Source: Thunnus maccoyii (taxonomy: Eukaryota; Chordata; Actinopteri; Scombriformes; Scombridae). From it: DNA of 64,000 bases. The notes beneath the pieces were generated by a model. That model saw only the letters and a program-made list of their open reading frames with translations, ran no database searches and was not told the DNA's origin. Made by a program: the position numbers and the translations under genes. Location of the stretch: contig NC_056545.1 of the NCBI RefSeq assembly GCF_910596095.1, positions 1,596,001 through 1,660,000 on the forward strand. Reading direction: 5' to 3'. Below, in pieces: positions 34,899 to 48,072 of this stretch; the first letter of the stretch is position 1; each line of letters begins with the position of its first letter.

Positions 34899-35142
34899 CT
34901 TAAAGAAACACTATAAACATCAAAAAGATTAACCTGTTGATATATATAAATGCTGTCTAGTTTGTATCTCTAACAGTGACAACATCCCATCTTTAAAGCA
35001 GGGAAGACCTCTTAGTTCACATCTAAAACCCACAATCATTGATATGCTTTTACCCTGTGCAGACAGTAAGCAGCTTGTTTCCATGTATGCAGAGCTGGTC
35101 TGCAGGGTTTGCCTGCTCTCACATGTTGTTTATGAACTATGT

Positions 35143-35172
35143 CTTCCCACCTTGTTCATGTGACATTACGTC
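35143..35172 (-). promoter_or_regulatory. Diverged B-type promoter block, OR7
   Basis: Same CCCACCTTGTTCATGTGACA stretch, ~250 bases upstream of the start, with the LTR edge ~45 bases beyond. Confidence 0.35.
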
Positions 35173-35212
35173 AGCACTGTTAACAGATGTGGTTTGGGAT
35201 TCTACTTGGACA

Positions 35213-38200
35213 TGTGTTACGACCTTTACTGTCTAGAGGGGGACACAAGGAGTAACATAATTAGGTGACCCAAAACCCTATGCAAAAACTGTGAGAGAGA
35301 GGCCACTAAAACAATTGCAAAGTGTAACAGGGAGCACCATTTATTAACAAAAAGGATTATTGACAGATAAACTGACTGATATAGTAAAAGAAAAGGAAGC
35401 AACTTAGGTGTCAGGGTCTCCAAGGCCAAAACACCTAACAAAATCCCTCTCTAACTAGAAAAGAAAAGTCTCACTTGTTACAGAATGGAAAAAAGGACAA
35501 TGCTACGCTGCCTGGCTAGCCACAAAACAGGACAAAAAAAGGAGAGAAAAAAAAAGGCAGAGAACCCCTACAAAGCTTCCTGAAAATCTTCGGCAAGTTA
35601 CACAGAGCTATATCCAAGGTGCTGACAGCAACACAATATGAACAGCAAACTCGACAGCACCAGCCCAACCAGCAGCTCAGTGGCAAAATGGCCGAAGCAT
35701 CGGTTCAGAGGTTTGATATACAACTTCACTGACGATCGGACACAGTTCAGGTGCAGGCAATCCAAACATGCAGAGAGGAGTGTGGCAGACCTGAAACACA
35801 CAGACATTATAACAACATGTTATAGGAAAGTCCTGGTATTTTTTTAAACTGGTGTATTTTTCTCATAAATGTTGCCATTGTGACTCTATGGGTCATCGTA
35901 ACTTTGTACTTGCCACTTTAGTTGTAGAGATTCAGGGAGACAAGGAAAAACAACTTTTAATCCATTAAAGTTTAACTGAATGAAGAGATAGTATAACTAC
36001 ATATAGTTTTATTTTCAACATAAGCACTGCAAGAAATGTCAACCCCTCATCCTAAAGGATACTAGTTTATTCATTTATTTTATTTGTGAGTGACCATGTA
36101 CAGTATTAAACATAAATGTTATTGCTTTACATACTTTACCAGAGATACCTTACAGCAAAATTTCATTTGCAATCCCATAATTAAAACATATGCACAATAA
36201 CAAAACAATATGAAGGAAAAACAAACAAACAAACAATAACACAGGACAAATAATACAAAGTTACACACAGTAGCACATCACATGCATCCACAATGTCAAC
36301 TGGAAATGACAAATTCTTACGGCCTTAGTTTCGTAGGTGTCTATATGTGTGTGTTTTTCCTCTCATGTTTCTCCAGGTTCCACCTCCCCCCTCCCAACTC
36401 TGCTGTGGGTGGTGGATCATACCTGTGAGCAATGATGATGATGAAGGCCTGGAGCTTAAAAAAGCCTGAGGAGAGGTATAAACGGGGCCAGTGGGTCATT
36501 TGGCAGCATTTGCGCTGTGTGTGTGTGATTAATCATATGCAAGTGGTCGTGTACCAGGTTCAGTAGGTTTTACTCCTGTTTGGAAGGGAGGGTGGTGATC
36601 ATTTTTGGTTTGGCCTACTGTTTGTGGTCTCTGTTGTAGCTGGACCGGCCTCCCCCTTTTTTTTGCTTTATTTCATGAAAACATCAGTTTCCCTTTCTTC
36701 CTTTCTCCTGGGCTGAGTTTGTTTAATGTGTTGCTCTGTTTCATCCCCTGAATTTAAATTTTGGGACGTAACACATTTGGGGGCTCGTCCAGAATCGAAA
36801 GAAGACCAGTAAATTTATTTATTGTTTTAAGTTTATCAATTAAGTTTATTTATTGTTTTATTGTTTTTTGTGTGTTGTCTCCGGTGGATGTCACAGTGGG
36901 TATTGGTGTCGGGGTGTCCATTGTCTAGCCTTCACTAAGCATTACAACGGCTCCCTCAGTTAGATAGGTGAGTGTCCAGCTGGGCTGTATCAGTCTTTCT
37001 ATCGGGCATTCCTTTTTTATTTTGCCTTTCTTATTTTTGTAAACCCTAGGCAGGGATAAAGTTCCCTGGTGGAGTTAGGTGTTTCAGGGCTCTGGCCACT
37101 GAAGTTTCAGCCTTTTAAGTCACCTCAGGCCCGGCATGCTCTAGAAGATAGGTAGGTAAAGTTTGGGTTAGGCAGGATCTGGGGGAATTTGTTTTTGTAA
37201 GGTCAGGCAGAGTATTTGACCTTTGTGTGTGTGGCATCCAGTATCAGGATCATTGTATTCACCACTGGTAGATGTGGTGAATGTGGACCGTAGTTATATG
37301 GGTGAGTTGTAGTGGTGGGGATCTCATGTTAGCCTAGCATAGCCTAGCCTAGTTTAGCCTGGTGAAAGCTATGGTGTTGTCCTGTGTGTGTCCATGTGTT
37401 TGCTTGAGAATGAGAATGGCAACATTTAACTTGGATGAGTTTTTGGCTAATCCTACTTTCAGTCAATTTGATTATTGCAGGAAAAAGGATGTGTGTGTTA
37501 GCGCTGAGTTTGACAATATTAATGTCCTTTCTGTTCTGCTGTCTGTAATTGTGCTTCCATCCAGTTCCCTGAAGTAATCTCTTTGTGGAAGATCACTGAA
37601 TCAGCCATAACTAGAGCTCTAACAAAGTTCTTTACTACCTTTGGGCTACAAAAAGTTGTGCAGACTCTCACCAGAAAAGGAACTAATTTTCTCTCTACAA
37701 CTTTCAAACAGACTTTACAGTCTTTAGGTGTCTCTCACTCAGTGTCCAGTGTGTACCACCTAGGGTCACAAGGCACATTTGAACATTGGCATTAAACCCT
37801 GAAGTCAGTGTTGAGAAAGTACTGTCATGATACAAGACGAAGCTGGGATGAAGGGTACCCATTTGTTCTCTTTGCCATCCATGATGCTAAACAGGGGTCT
37901 CTTGGGCCCTAAGAAAGTGTTCAAAGAGCAGTTCATTTCTGGTTCTTCTTCAAAGACTAATGTGTTGGATTTTGTCTCCTAGTGTAGGGAACAGCTGCAT
38001 TGTGCCTCCTAATCGGCAAGAGAAGCTCCCTCTTCCTCCCAGAGTAGTATGAAGAAGTGGTTTGACAGGAAAGTGGTTGAGCAACAGTTTCAGTCTGGGA
38101 ATCAGGTTTTGGTCTTACTACCAGTGCCTGGCTCTGCCCTCACTGCCAGCTTTTCAGGTCCCTATGTGGTAGAAAGCAAAGTCTCCAATACCAATTATGT

Positions 38201-39587
38201 CATCCACGCACCTGGGCGGAGAAGAAGAACACACTTATGCCATTTTAACATGTTAAAGTCCTATTATTCCCAAGAAGCTGTTCAGGGGAAGCAGGAAAAT
38301 CTGCAGAGACTGCTGCCCCCAGTGAAAGATCTGCTCTTTTGGTTTGTGCTGGATCTTTGCCTGATGATGGTTTGGTAGAGCTTACTGATGGTCAGCAGTG
38401 TGGTAGGTTGTTTGAGGTTCTCTCAAATATTGAGTCATAACTCTCTTACCTGTCTGAACGTCAGCACGATGAAGTAGTCCATTTACTCCATTCCTACCCC
38501 ACTCTGTTAAGTGATGTGCCATCTTGTATCAATGTGTTACAGCATGACATTGATGTCAGTTCTGCTGCTCATATTCAACAACATGCTTGGAAACATTTTA
38601 GGAAAGAGAGATAATGAAGAAAGAGGCTGAATGCTTGCTGGAAAACTGTTAAGCCAAGCCTAGTTATAATCCCTGGAGTTCCCTGTGTTTACTAACTCCT
38701 AAATCTGATGGCGCCCCTTGTTTCTGTAAGACTTCTGTAAAGTTAACGCAGTAACTGTACCAGATTCCTTCCCCTCACCTTGCACAGGCGACTACATCAA
38801 CAGCATTGGTTCAGCTGTGTTCATCGCCATGCTAGATCTACACAAAGGATACTGGCAGTTTCCTTTGAGCCCCAGAGCTTCTGACATCTTCTGACATCTC
38901 TGCATTTGTAACACCTGCATCTTGATGATGTGTTGATGTACACTAACACCGGGGGGGACCATCTTTCCCATCTGGCAGAGGTGTTCAAATGACTTGCTGA
39001 GGCGTTGTTGACCCCCAGTCTCGCTAAATATGAGTTTGGTAAGGCTACCATTACATACCTAGGGAAACAGGTTGGTCATGGACAAGTCCATCTGGCAGAT
39101 GTCAAGGTCTCAGCTATGTTCTATCTAGCTCCTACTACCAAACATGAACTTTGACTTTCTTGGGCATGGCTGGTTACTATTGGTGTTTTTGCAGAAGTTT
39201 CTCTGTGGTGGCTGCTCCGCTTACTAAGCTGCTCCTAACTTCTCTCTTCCCTTTAAGCTAAAAGTGGATGCCAGTGCTTCTGGAGCCGGTGCTGTGCTGC
39301 TGCAGGACAGAGAGGGTGAGGAGAGCCGCCCAGTGTGTTACTTCTCTATCAAGTTCAAACGCCATAAACTGAACTATTCCACTATTGAGAAGGAGACATT
39401 AGCCGTCGTCCTTGCCCTCCAGCACTTGGTTGGTTCCATCCCCAGTGATCATGGACACTGACCACAACCCTCTTGTCTTTCTGTCTCGAATGTACAACCA
39501 CAACCAGTGGTTGATGCTTGGTGCAGGGTCTCAACATTGAGATCAAGCACAAAAGAGGGATGGACAATGTAGTGGTTGACACACTGT

Positions 39588-39624
<37 letters not shown>

Positions 39625-39739
39625 TTAATCAAATGCGAATGGTTGTGTCCCCAGTTTGGAAGATTTTACTCCAATTTGGAAGGGAAGGTGGTGATCATTT
39701 TTGGTTTGGCCTAACTTAATTTAACTATTGTTGCTTTTT
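35213..39739 (+). mobile_element. Gmr1-like Ty3/gypsy LTR fossil, copy 3 (broken)
   Basis: 5' LTR 35213-36775; primer-binding site 36778-36795; gag-like start ~37416; integrase core ~37580-37795; integrase C-terminal part ~38040-38270, the best preserved with copy 4 (GSALTASFSGPYVV and HLCHFNMLKSYY visible); reverse transcriptase ~38400-39200; RNase H ~39240-39580; TG tract; short LTR remnant. It is broken (about ten or more breaks) and almost identical to copy 4. Confidence 0.87.
39590..39623 (+). repeat. (TG)17 microsatellite
   Basis: Seventeen TG units at the same locus as in units 2, 4 and 5. Confidence 0.95.
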
Positions 39740-40125
39740 GGTCCTGGTATCATCGGATAATTCGTAATTCATTTGTAATTCAAAAATCGTTTCAAAACAA
39801 AAAAACGTTTTTGGTGTCAGAATCAAATAACGAAAAACTAATCAAACCCGGCCTGTTTTTGGTTTTTGCCGATTCGTTTTACCGTTATTCCTTTTTGGCT
39901 CGAATATTGAGCAGGTCTGCAGACATTCAGCCAATTCGTTTTTCCGTTTGAAACCAAAAACGGAAGTCACATGGTTTTTTCCTTTTTTCATTTTAAACCA
40001 AAAATGAAAAACGAAATCACATAATCTATTCCTTTTTTGCTTCCCAACAAAAATCCAGAAAACCAAATTCAAAAGACCATACAATTTTGGTTCAGAAATC
40101 AAGTATTTTTGTCAGTTTTGTACAA
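39740..40125 (+). mobile_element. Unclassified A/T-rich element, copy in unit 3
   Basis: Near-identical to 26955-27340, same orientation and same junction with the LTR remnant. The element was therefore already in place before this unit was duplicated. Confidence 0.5.
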
Positions 40126-40471
40126 TAACAGAAGCGGCTACATTAGCCTACCCATGATCCTCAGCGACCGTTGCTATGGTGAAGACGCCATTAAAACCAG
40201 GCATGCCCAAGAGTGCTGGAACGCGACACAGCCGCTTACTGTGGACATTAAACTCTACCTCTTCCGGTCCCTGTAGGCTGTATTGCTTTTTAAATAATGT
40301 CAAGCAGTGTGAGAAACTCTCCAGGAGAAATAGAATTAAACTTTATTTTCTGAGATAAAATCTGATGGAGCTCAGGATTTATCAGGAGGACAGCTGCTCT
40401 AGTGGTTTAATTTTCTGATACTGTGCAAGGAAATCATTTTTACATATTTTGTAACAGCAGATATTAGTGTT
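40126..40471. other. Junction DNA between A/T-rich element and repeat pair, unit 3
   Basis: Non-coding copy of 27341-27686. No gene recognised. Confidence 0.5.
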
Positions 40472-41173
40472 GTTAACTAGTTTGTGCACAGCTTTGCTAA
40501 CAATTTGGATTCAATTCATGCAAATGACTAAATATCAACAGACAAATACAAACACACTTGTATTTTAACTTCATGGGCTGCACTTAATTTGAATGCCCTC
40601 TACAGTTATTACTAGCCATGTAAACTCATGTCATGGCTGAGGAGTAAAGAACTTTTCAATTGTGTGTATAAGCTATGACTGAAAAACTATCCTGTTGTCA
40701 ATATTAGAAAATAACTTGTTAGAAGTCAGATGTTATGTCATATCTTCTTGTGACTTAATTATTGCATGTCCTCTGTTTCACTCACTCTTCTGCTTGTTAA
40801 CTAGTTTGTGCACAGCTTTGCTAACAATTTGGATTCAATTCATGCAAATGACTAAATATCAACAGACAAATACAAACACACTCATATTTGAACTTCATGG
40901 GCTGCAGTGCCATGCAATGACAATTTGCAGTTACAAGCATGTTGAAATAAGAGTTCACTTAATTTGAATGCTCTCTACAGCTCTTACTAGCCATGTAAAC
41001 TCATGTTATGGCTGAGGAGTAAAGAACTTTTCAATTGTGTGTATAAGCTATGACTGAAAAGTAAAACTATCCTGTTGTTAATATTAGACAATAACTTGTT
41101 AGAAGTCAGATGTTATGTCATATCTTCTTGTGACTTAATTATTGCACGTCCTGTTTCACTTACTCTTCTGCTT
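40472..41173. repeat. Two-copy octamer repeat, 3' of OR8
   Basis: A short unit (40472-40795) and a full unit (40796-41173). The pair form is that of the A-type gene OR6, not the single copy of B-type genes, which supports an A-type origin for the 3' side of OR8. Confidence 0.85.
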
Positions 41174-41508
41174 GATTACATTTTCTTACATAAAAAACTT
41201 TCTAATTCTCTAAGTAGACTTTATCTCTTGAATGAAAATTCAAGGTTGCAGTAATTTCAATGGTGTGCTTTGACTGACCCTCTAACTACCTACTGTCTGT
41301 AATGTTACAGCTATGGGAGTGCAGTCTGCACTCAGTTCAAGTAAGAAGAAACTATGTGATTACTATGTACAATTCAAGTAGAGCGGGGCATAATACCGTA
41401 AGCCACATTATTTTATTTCAGTGTACATTTATATATAACAGATCACAAAAGCATCAGGAACTCACTTGACTTTTCTATTCTCTATGTAGTTGAATATATG
41501 GAGATTTA

Positions 41509-42498
41509 TTAAGTGACAAGTATGATTTTAGCCTTGGTTGGGACAACTGAGAGCAAAGGTAAGCATCTCCACTGGCAGCATAGATGGTACATGAGAACAG
41601 GTCTGATGGTCTGGTCTCTGATTCCATAGATAAGAGCACTCAGACATCTGGGAAGGATGATAATACAAAAATAAATAACAATCTGGATGCGCACAAATAT
41701 GACCCTTTTTAGGTTTTTGGAGATAAAGAACAGTAATGGGTTGTGTATAGTTGAAGAGAGACCAAGGCCCAGCTGCACCAGATGCAGCAGCAGTGTTTTA
41801 CGAGCTTTACTGGCTGAACTTTGGTCTGTGGAAGCTGATCTGGCTGCTATCATCACACCAACATAGGAACAAGCGACTACCATACCGGCTGAAACAAACA
41901 GAAAACAAGTGTAGGCTTTTTCATAAAGATCTGATATTTGATCAAGCATCATACTGTCTTTGCCACAAAAGTCTGCCATCTGCATGCTCACAAGGTCTTC
42001 AAACTGAAAATTTAACATCAATAAAACTTGAGTGAGGACATTTACTGAACTGAAGGTCCAGATCACACATATGGCCACCCCAGTGTTTCTGACAGTGATG
42101 ATGGTAGTGTGCCTCAGTGGGTAGCACACAGCTACATATCTCTCCAGAGACATCAACACCAGTGTGAGAGGAGAGATTTTGTTTGTGAGCTCGGCGAGCA
42201 TAACAAGAACACCACATACAGCATAGGTCAGCCTTAATCTACAAGCACCTAGAATGTACATTAACTGACTCTGTGCCATATGTACAGTGTCTCCCAAAAG
42301 GAGGTTATACAGAAGAATGTAACGGGAGGTCTCTCGAAACACAGGTTTACTCCTCATGGTGAATAGCATGGTCCCATTAATGAAGAGAAACACACAGCAT
42401 GGCACTGACGTCAGAATGGAAAACATCACTAATCCCAGTAACTCCTGATACTGCAGTCCAACGGTGATGTTGGTCTGCGACTGATTTGCGTACAACAT
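41509..42498 (-). CDS. OR8: hybrid B/A odorant receptor, OR131-2-like (329 aa)
   Basis: Complete receptor. The N-terminal ~103 residues carry B-type marks (LGLVMFSIL, FLFINGTMLFTMRSKP, TYAVCGVLVMLAEL). From residue ~136 on it is A-type (TVRNTG, GKDSMMLDQ, ISKNLK-VIFVRIQIVIYFCIIILPR). The switch lies between about 42091 and 42189, within TM3 to the start of TM4. ILGACR in the first outer loop is OR6-like, so the exchange may be a mosaic. LLLGD at TM2 is private to OR8 and OR9. TM6 reads LGLGLSSTIHN, and the underlying DNA matches OR5. The start and conserved motifs are intact. The hybrid TM3-TM5 ligand-binding region may give it a binding range different from both parents (inference). Confidence 0.9.
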   Translation of the reverse strand: MLYANQSQTNITVGLQYQELLGLVMFSILTSVPCCVFLFINGTMLFTMRSKPVFRETSRYILLYNLLLGDTVHMAQSQLMYILGACRLRLTYAVCGVLVMLAELTNKISPLTLVLMSLERYVAVCYPLRHTTIITVRNTGVAICVIWTFSSVNVLTQVLLMLNFQFEDLVSMQMADFCGKDSMMLDQISDLYEKAYTCFLFVSAGMVVACSYVGVMIAARSASTDQSSASKARKTLLLHLVQLGLGLSSTIHNPLLFFISKNLKRVIFVRIQIVIYFCIIILPRCLSALIYGIRDQTIRPVLMYHLCCQWRCLPLLSVVPTKAKIILVT

Positions 42499-42742
42499 CT
42501 TAAAGAAACACTATAAACATCAAAAAGATTAACCTGTTGATATATATAAATGCTGTCTAGTTTGTATCTCTAACAGTGACAACATCCCATCTTTAAAGCA
42601 GTGAAGACCTCTTAGTTCACATCTAAAACCCACAATCATTGATATGCTTTTACCCTGTGCAGACAGTAAGCAGCTTGTTTCCATGTATGCAGAGCTGGTC
42701 TGCAGGGTTTGCCTGCTCTCACATGTTGTTTATGAACTATGT

Positions 42743-42772
42743 CTTCCCACCTTGTTCATGTGACATTACGTC
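42743..42772 (-). promoter_or_regulatory. Diverged B-type promoter block, OR8
   Basis: Same block as upstream of OR2, ~250 bases before the start. It shows that the hybrid is driven by a B-type upstream region. Confidence 0.35.
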
Positions 42773-42812
42773 AGCACCGTTAACAGATGTGGTTTGGGAT
42801 TCTACTTGGACA

Positions 42813-45800
42813 TGTGTTACGACCTTTACTGTCTAGAGGGGGACACAAGGAGTAACATAATTAGGTGACCCAAAACCCTATGCAAAAACTGTGAGAGAGA
42901 GGCCACTAAAACAATTGCAAAGTGTAACAGGGAGCTCCATTTATTAACAAAAAGGATTATTGACAGATAAACTGACTGATATAGTAAAAGAAAAGGAAGC
43001 AACTTAGGTGTCAGGGTCTCCAAGGCCAAAACACCAAACAAAATCCCTCTCTAACTAGAAAAGAAAAGTCTCACTTGTTACAGAATGGAAAAAAGGACAA
43101 TGCTACGCTGCCTGGCTAGCCACAAAACAGGAGAAAAAAAGGAGAGAAAAAAAAAGGCAGAGAACCCCTACAAAGCTTCCTGAAAATCTTCGGCAAGTTA
43201 CACAGAGCTATATCCAAGGTGCTGACAGCAACACAATATGAACAGCAAACTCGACAGCACCAGCCCAACCAGCAGCTCAGTGGCAAAATGGCCGAAGCAT
43301 CGGTTCAGAGGTTTGATATACAACTTCACTGACGATCGGACACAGTTCAGGTGCGGGCAATCCAAACATGCAGAGAGGAGTGTGGCAGACCTGAAACACA
43401 CAGACATTATAACAACATGTTATAGGAAAGTCCTGGTATTTTTTTAAACTGGTGTATTTTTCTCATAAATGTTGCCATTGTGACTCTATGGGTCATCGTA
43501 ACTTTGTACTTGCCACTTTAGTTGTAGAGATTCAGGGAGACAAGGAAAAACAACTTTTAATCCATTAAAGTTTAACTGAATGAAGAGATAGTATAACTAC
43601 ATATACTTTTATTTCCAACATAAACATGACAAGAAATGTCAACCCCTCATCCTAAAGGATACTAGTTTATTCATTTATTTTATTTGTGAGTGACCATGTA
43701 CAGTATTAAACATAAATGTTATTGCTTTACATACTTTACCAGAGATACCTTACAGCAAAATTTCATTTGCAATCCCATAATTAAAACATATGCACAATAA
43801 CAAAACAATATGAAGGAAAAACAAACAAACAAACAATAACACAGGACAAATAATACAAAGTTACACACAGTAGCACATCACATGCATCCACAATGTCAAC
43901 TGGAAATGACAAATTCTTACGGCCTTAGTTTCGTAGGTGTCTATATGTGTGTGTTTTTCCTCTCATGTTTCTCCAGGTTCCACCTCCCCCCTCCCAACTC
44001 TGCTGTGGGTGGTGGATCATACCTGTGAGCAATGATGATGATGAAGGCCTGGAGCTTAAAAAAGCCTGAGGAGAGGTATAAACTGGGCCAGTGGGTCATT
44101 TGGCAGCATTTGCGCTGTGTGTGTGTGATTAATCATATGCAAGTGGTCGTGTACCAGGTTCAGTAGGTTTTACTCCTGTTTGGAAGGGAGGGTGGTGATC
44201 ATTTTTGGTTTGGCCTACTGTTTGTGGTCTCTGTTGTAGCTGGACCGGCCTCCCCCTTTTTTTTTGCTTTATTTCATGAAAACATCAGTTTCCCTTTCTT
44301 CCTTTCTCCTGGGCTGAGTTTGTTTAATGTGTTGCTCTGTTTCATCCCCTGAATTTAAATTTGGGGACGTAACACATTTGGGGGCTCGTCCAGAATCGAA
44401 AGAAGACCAGTAAATTTATATATTGTTTTAAGTTTATCAATTAAGTTTATTTATTGTTTTATTGTTTTTTGTGTGTTGTCTCCGGTGGATGTCACAGTGG
44501 GTATTGGTGTCGGGGTGTCCATTGTCTAGCCTTCACTAAGCATTACAACGGCTCCCTCAGTTAGATAGGTGAGTGTCCAGCTGGGCTGTATCAGTCTTTC
44601 TATCGGGCATTCCTTTTTTATTTTGCCTTTCTTATTTTTGTAAACCCTAGGCAGGGATAAAGTTCCCTGGTGGAGTTAGGTGTTTCAGGGCTCTGGCCAC
44701 TGAAGTTTCAGCTTTTTAAGTCAACTCAGGCCCGGCATGCTCTAGAAGATAGGTAGGTAAAGTTTGGGTTAGGCAGGATCTGGGGGAATTTGTTTTTGTA
44801 AGGTCGGGCAGAGTATTTGACCATTGTGTGTGTGGCATCCAGTATCAGGATCATTGTATTCACCACTGGTAGATGTGGTGAATGTGGACCGTAGTTATAT
44901 GGGTGAGTTGTAGTGGTGGGGATCTCATGTTAGCCTAGCATAGCCTAGCCTAGTTTAGCCTGGTGAAAGCTATGGTGTTGTCCTGTGTGTGTCCATGTGT
45001 TTGCTTGAGAATGAGAATGGCAACATTTAACTTGGATGAGTTTTTGGCTAATCCTACTTTCAGTCAATTTGATTATTGCAGGAAAAAGGATGTGTGTGTT
45101 AGCGCTGAGTTTGACAATATTAATGTCCTTTCTGTTCTGCTGTCTGTAATTGTGCTTCCATCCAGTTCCCTGAAGTAATCTCTTTGTGGAAGATCACTGA
45201 ATCAGCCATAACTAGAGCTCTAACAAAGTTCTTTACTACCTTTGGGCTACAAAAAGTTGTGCAGACTCTCACCAGAAAAGGAACTAATTTTCTCTCTACA
45301 ACTTTCAAACAGACTTTACAGTCTTTAGGTGTCTCTCACTCAGTGTCCAGTGTGTACCACCTAGGGTCACAAGGCACATTTGAACATTGGCATTAAACCC
45401 TGAAGTCAGTGTTGAGAAAGTACTGTCATGATACAAGACGAAGCTGGGATGAAGGGTACCCATTTGTTCTCTTTGCCATCCATGATGCTAAACAGGGGTC
45501 TCTTGGGCCCTAAGAAAGTGTTCAAAGAGCAGTTCATTTCTGGTTCTTCTTCAAAGACTAATGTGTTGGATTTTGTCTCCTAGTGTAGGGAACAGCTGCA
45601 TTGTGCCTCCTAATCGGCAAGAGAAGCTCCCTCTTCCTCCCAGAGTAGTATGAAGAAGTGGTTTGACAGGAAAGTGGTTGAGCAACAGTTTCAGTCTGGG
45701 AATCAGGTTTTGGTCTTACTACCAGTGCCTGGCTCTGCCCTCACTGCCAGCTTTTCAGGTCCCTATGTGGTAGAAAGCAAAGTCTCCAATACCAATTATG

Positions 45801-47188
45801 TCATCCACGCACCTGGGCGGAGAAGAAGAACACACTTATGCCATTTTAACATGTTAAAGTCCTATTATTCCCAAGAAGCTGTTCAGGGGAAGCAGGAAAA
45901 TCTGCAGAGACTGCTGCCCCCAGTGAAAGATCTGCTCTTTTGGTTTGTGCTGGATCTTTGCCTGATGATGGTTTGGTAGAGCTTACTGATGGTCAGCAGT
46001 GTGGTAGGTTGTTTGAGGTTCTCTCAAATATTGAGTCATAACTCTCTTACCTGTCTGAACGTCAGCACGATGAAGTAGTCCATTTACTCCATTCCTACCC
46101 CACTCTGTTAAGTGATGTGCCATCTTGTATCAATGTGTTACAGCATGACATTGATGTCAGTTCTGCTGCTCATATTCAACAACATGCTTGGAAACATTTT
46201 AGGAAAGAGAGATAATGAAGAAAGAGGCTGAATGCTTGCTGGAAAACTGTTAAGCCAAGCCTAGTTATAATCCCTGGAGTTCCCTGTGTTTACTAACTCC
46301 TAAATCTGATGGCGCCCCTTGTTTCTGTAAGACTTCTGTAAAGTTAACGCAGTAACTGTACCAGATTCCTTCCCCTCACCTTGCACAGGCGACTACATCA
46401 ACAGCATTGGTTCAGCTGTGTTCATCGCCATGCTAGATCTACACAAAGGATACTGGCAGTTTCCTTTGAGCCCCAGAGCTTCTGACATCTTCTGACATCT
46501 CTGCATTTGTAACACCTGCATCTTGATGATGTGTTGATGTACACTAACACCGGGGGGGACCATCTTTCCCATCTGGCAGAGGTGTTCAAATGACTTGCTG
46601 AGGCGTTGTTGACCCCCAGTCTCGCTAAATATGAGTTTGGTAAGGCTACCATTACATACCTAGGGAAACAGGTTGGTCATGGACAAGTCCATCTGGCAGA
46701 TGTCAAGGTCTCAGCTATGTTCTATCTAGCTCCTACTACCAAACATGAACTTTGACTTTCTTGGGCATGGCTGGTTACTATTGGTGTTTTTGCAGAAGTT
46801 TCTCTGTGGTGGCTGCTCCGCTTACTAAGCTGCTCCTAACTTCTCTCTTCCCTTTAAGCTAAAAGTGGATGCCAGTGCTTCTGGAGCCGGTGCTGTGCTG
46901 CTGCAGGACAGAGAGGGTGAGGAGAGCCGCCCAGTGTGTTACTTCTCTATCAAGTTCAAACGCCATAAACTGAACTATTCCACTATTGAGAAGGAGACAT
47001 TAGCCGTCGTCCTTGCCCTCCAGCACTTGGTTGGTTCCATCCCCAGTGATCATGGACACTGACCACAACCCTCTTGTCTTTCTGTCTCAAATGTACAACC
47101 ACAACCAGTGGTTGATGCTTGGTGCAGGGTCTCAACATTGAGATCAAGCACAAAAGAGGGATGGACAATGTAGTGGTTTACACACTGT

Positions 47189-47225
<37 letters not shown>

Positions 47226-47340
47226 TTAATCAAATGCGAATGGTTGTGTCCCCAGTTTGGAAGATTTTACTCCAATTTGGAAGGGAAGGTGGTGATCATT
47301 TTTGGTTTGGCCTAACTTAATTTAACTATTGTTGCTTTTT
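42813..47340 (+). mobile_element. Gmr1-like Ty3/gypsy LTR fossil, copy 4 (broken)
   Basis: 5' LTR 42813-44376; primer-binding site 44379-44396; gag-like start ~45017; integrase core ~45181-45396; integrase C-terminal part ~45641-45871; reverse transcriptase ~46000-46800; RNase H ~46840-47180; TG tract; short LTR remnant. It is broken, with about ten or more breaks. Its offset from copy 3 is a constant 7600-7601 bases over the whole element, so the two copies separated very recently. Confidence 0.87.
47191..47224 (+). repeat. (TG)17 microsatellite
   Basis: Seventeen TG units, the same number as in unit 3. Confidence 0.95.
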
Positions 47341-47726
47341 GGTCCTGGTATCATCGGATAATTCGTAATTCATTTGTAATTCAAAAATCGTTTCAAAACA
47401 AAAAAACGTTTTTGGTGTCAGAATCAAATAACGAAAAACTAATCAAACCCGGCCTGTTTTTGGTTTTTGCCGATTCGTTTTACCGTTATTCCTTTTTGGC
47501 TCGAATATTGAGCAGGTCTGCAGACATTCAGCCAATTCGTTTTTCCGTTTGAAACCAAAAACGGAAGTCACATGGTTTTTTCCTTTTTTCATTTTAAACC
47601 AAAAATGAAAAACGAAATCACATAATCTATTCCTTTTTTGCTTCCCAACAAAAATCCAGAAAACCAAATTCAAAAGACCATACAATTTTGGTTCAGAAAT
47701 CAAGTATTTTTGTCAGTTTTGTACAA
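47341..47726 (+). mobile_element. Unclassified A/T-rich element, copy in unit 4
   Basis: Near-identical to the copies in units 2 and 3, same orientation. Confidence 0.5.
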
Positions 47727-48072
47727 TAACAGAAGCGGCTACATTAGCCTACCCATGATCCTCAGCGACCGTTGCTATGGTGAAGACGCCATTAAAACCA
47801 GGCATGCCCAAGAGTGCTGGAACGCGACACAGCCGCTTACTGTGGACATTAAACTCTACCTCTTCCGGTCCCTGTAGGCTGTATTGCTTTTTAAATAATG
47901 TCAAGCAGTGTGAGAAACTCTCTAGGAGAAATAGAATTAAACTTTATTTTCTGAGATAAAATCTGATGGAGCTCAGGATTTATCAGGAGGACAGCTGCTC
48001 TAGTGGTTTAATTTTCTGATACTGTGCAAGGAAATCATTTTTACATATTTTGTAACAGCAGATATTAGTGTT
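47727..48072. other. Junction DNA between A/T-rich element and repeat pair, unit 4
   Basis: Non-coding copy of 27341-27686. No gene recognised. Confidence 0.5.
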
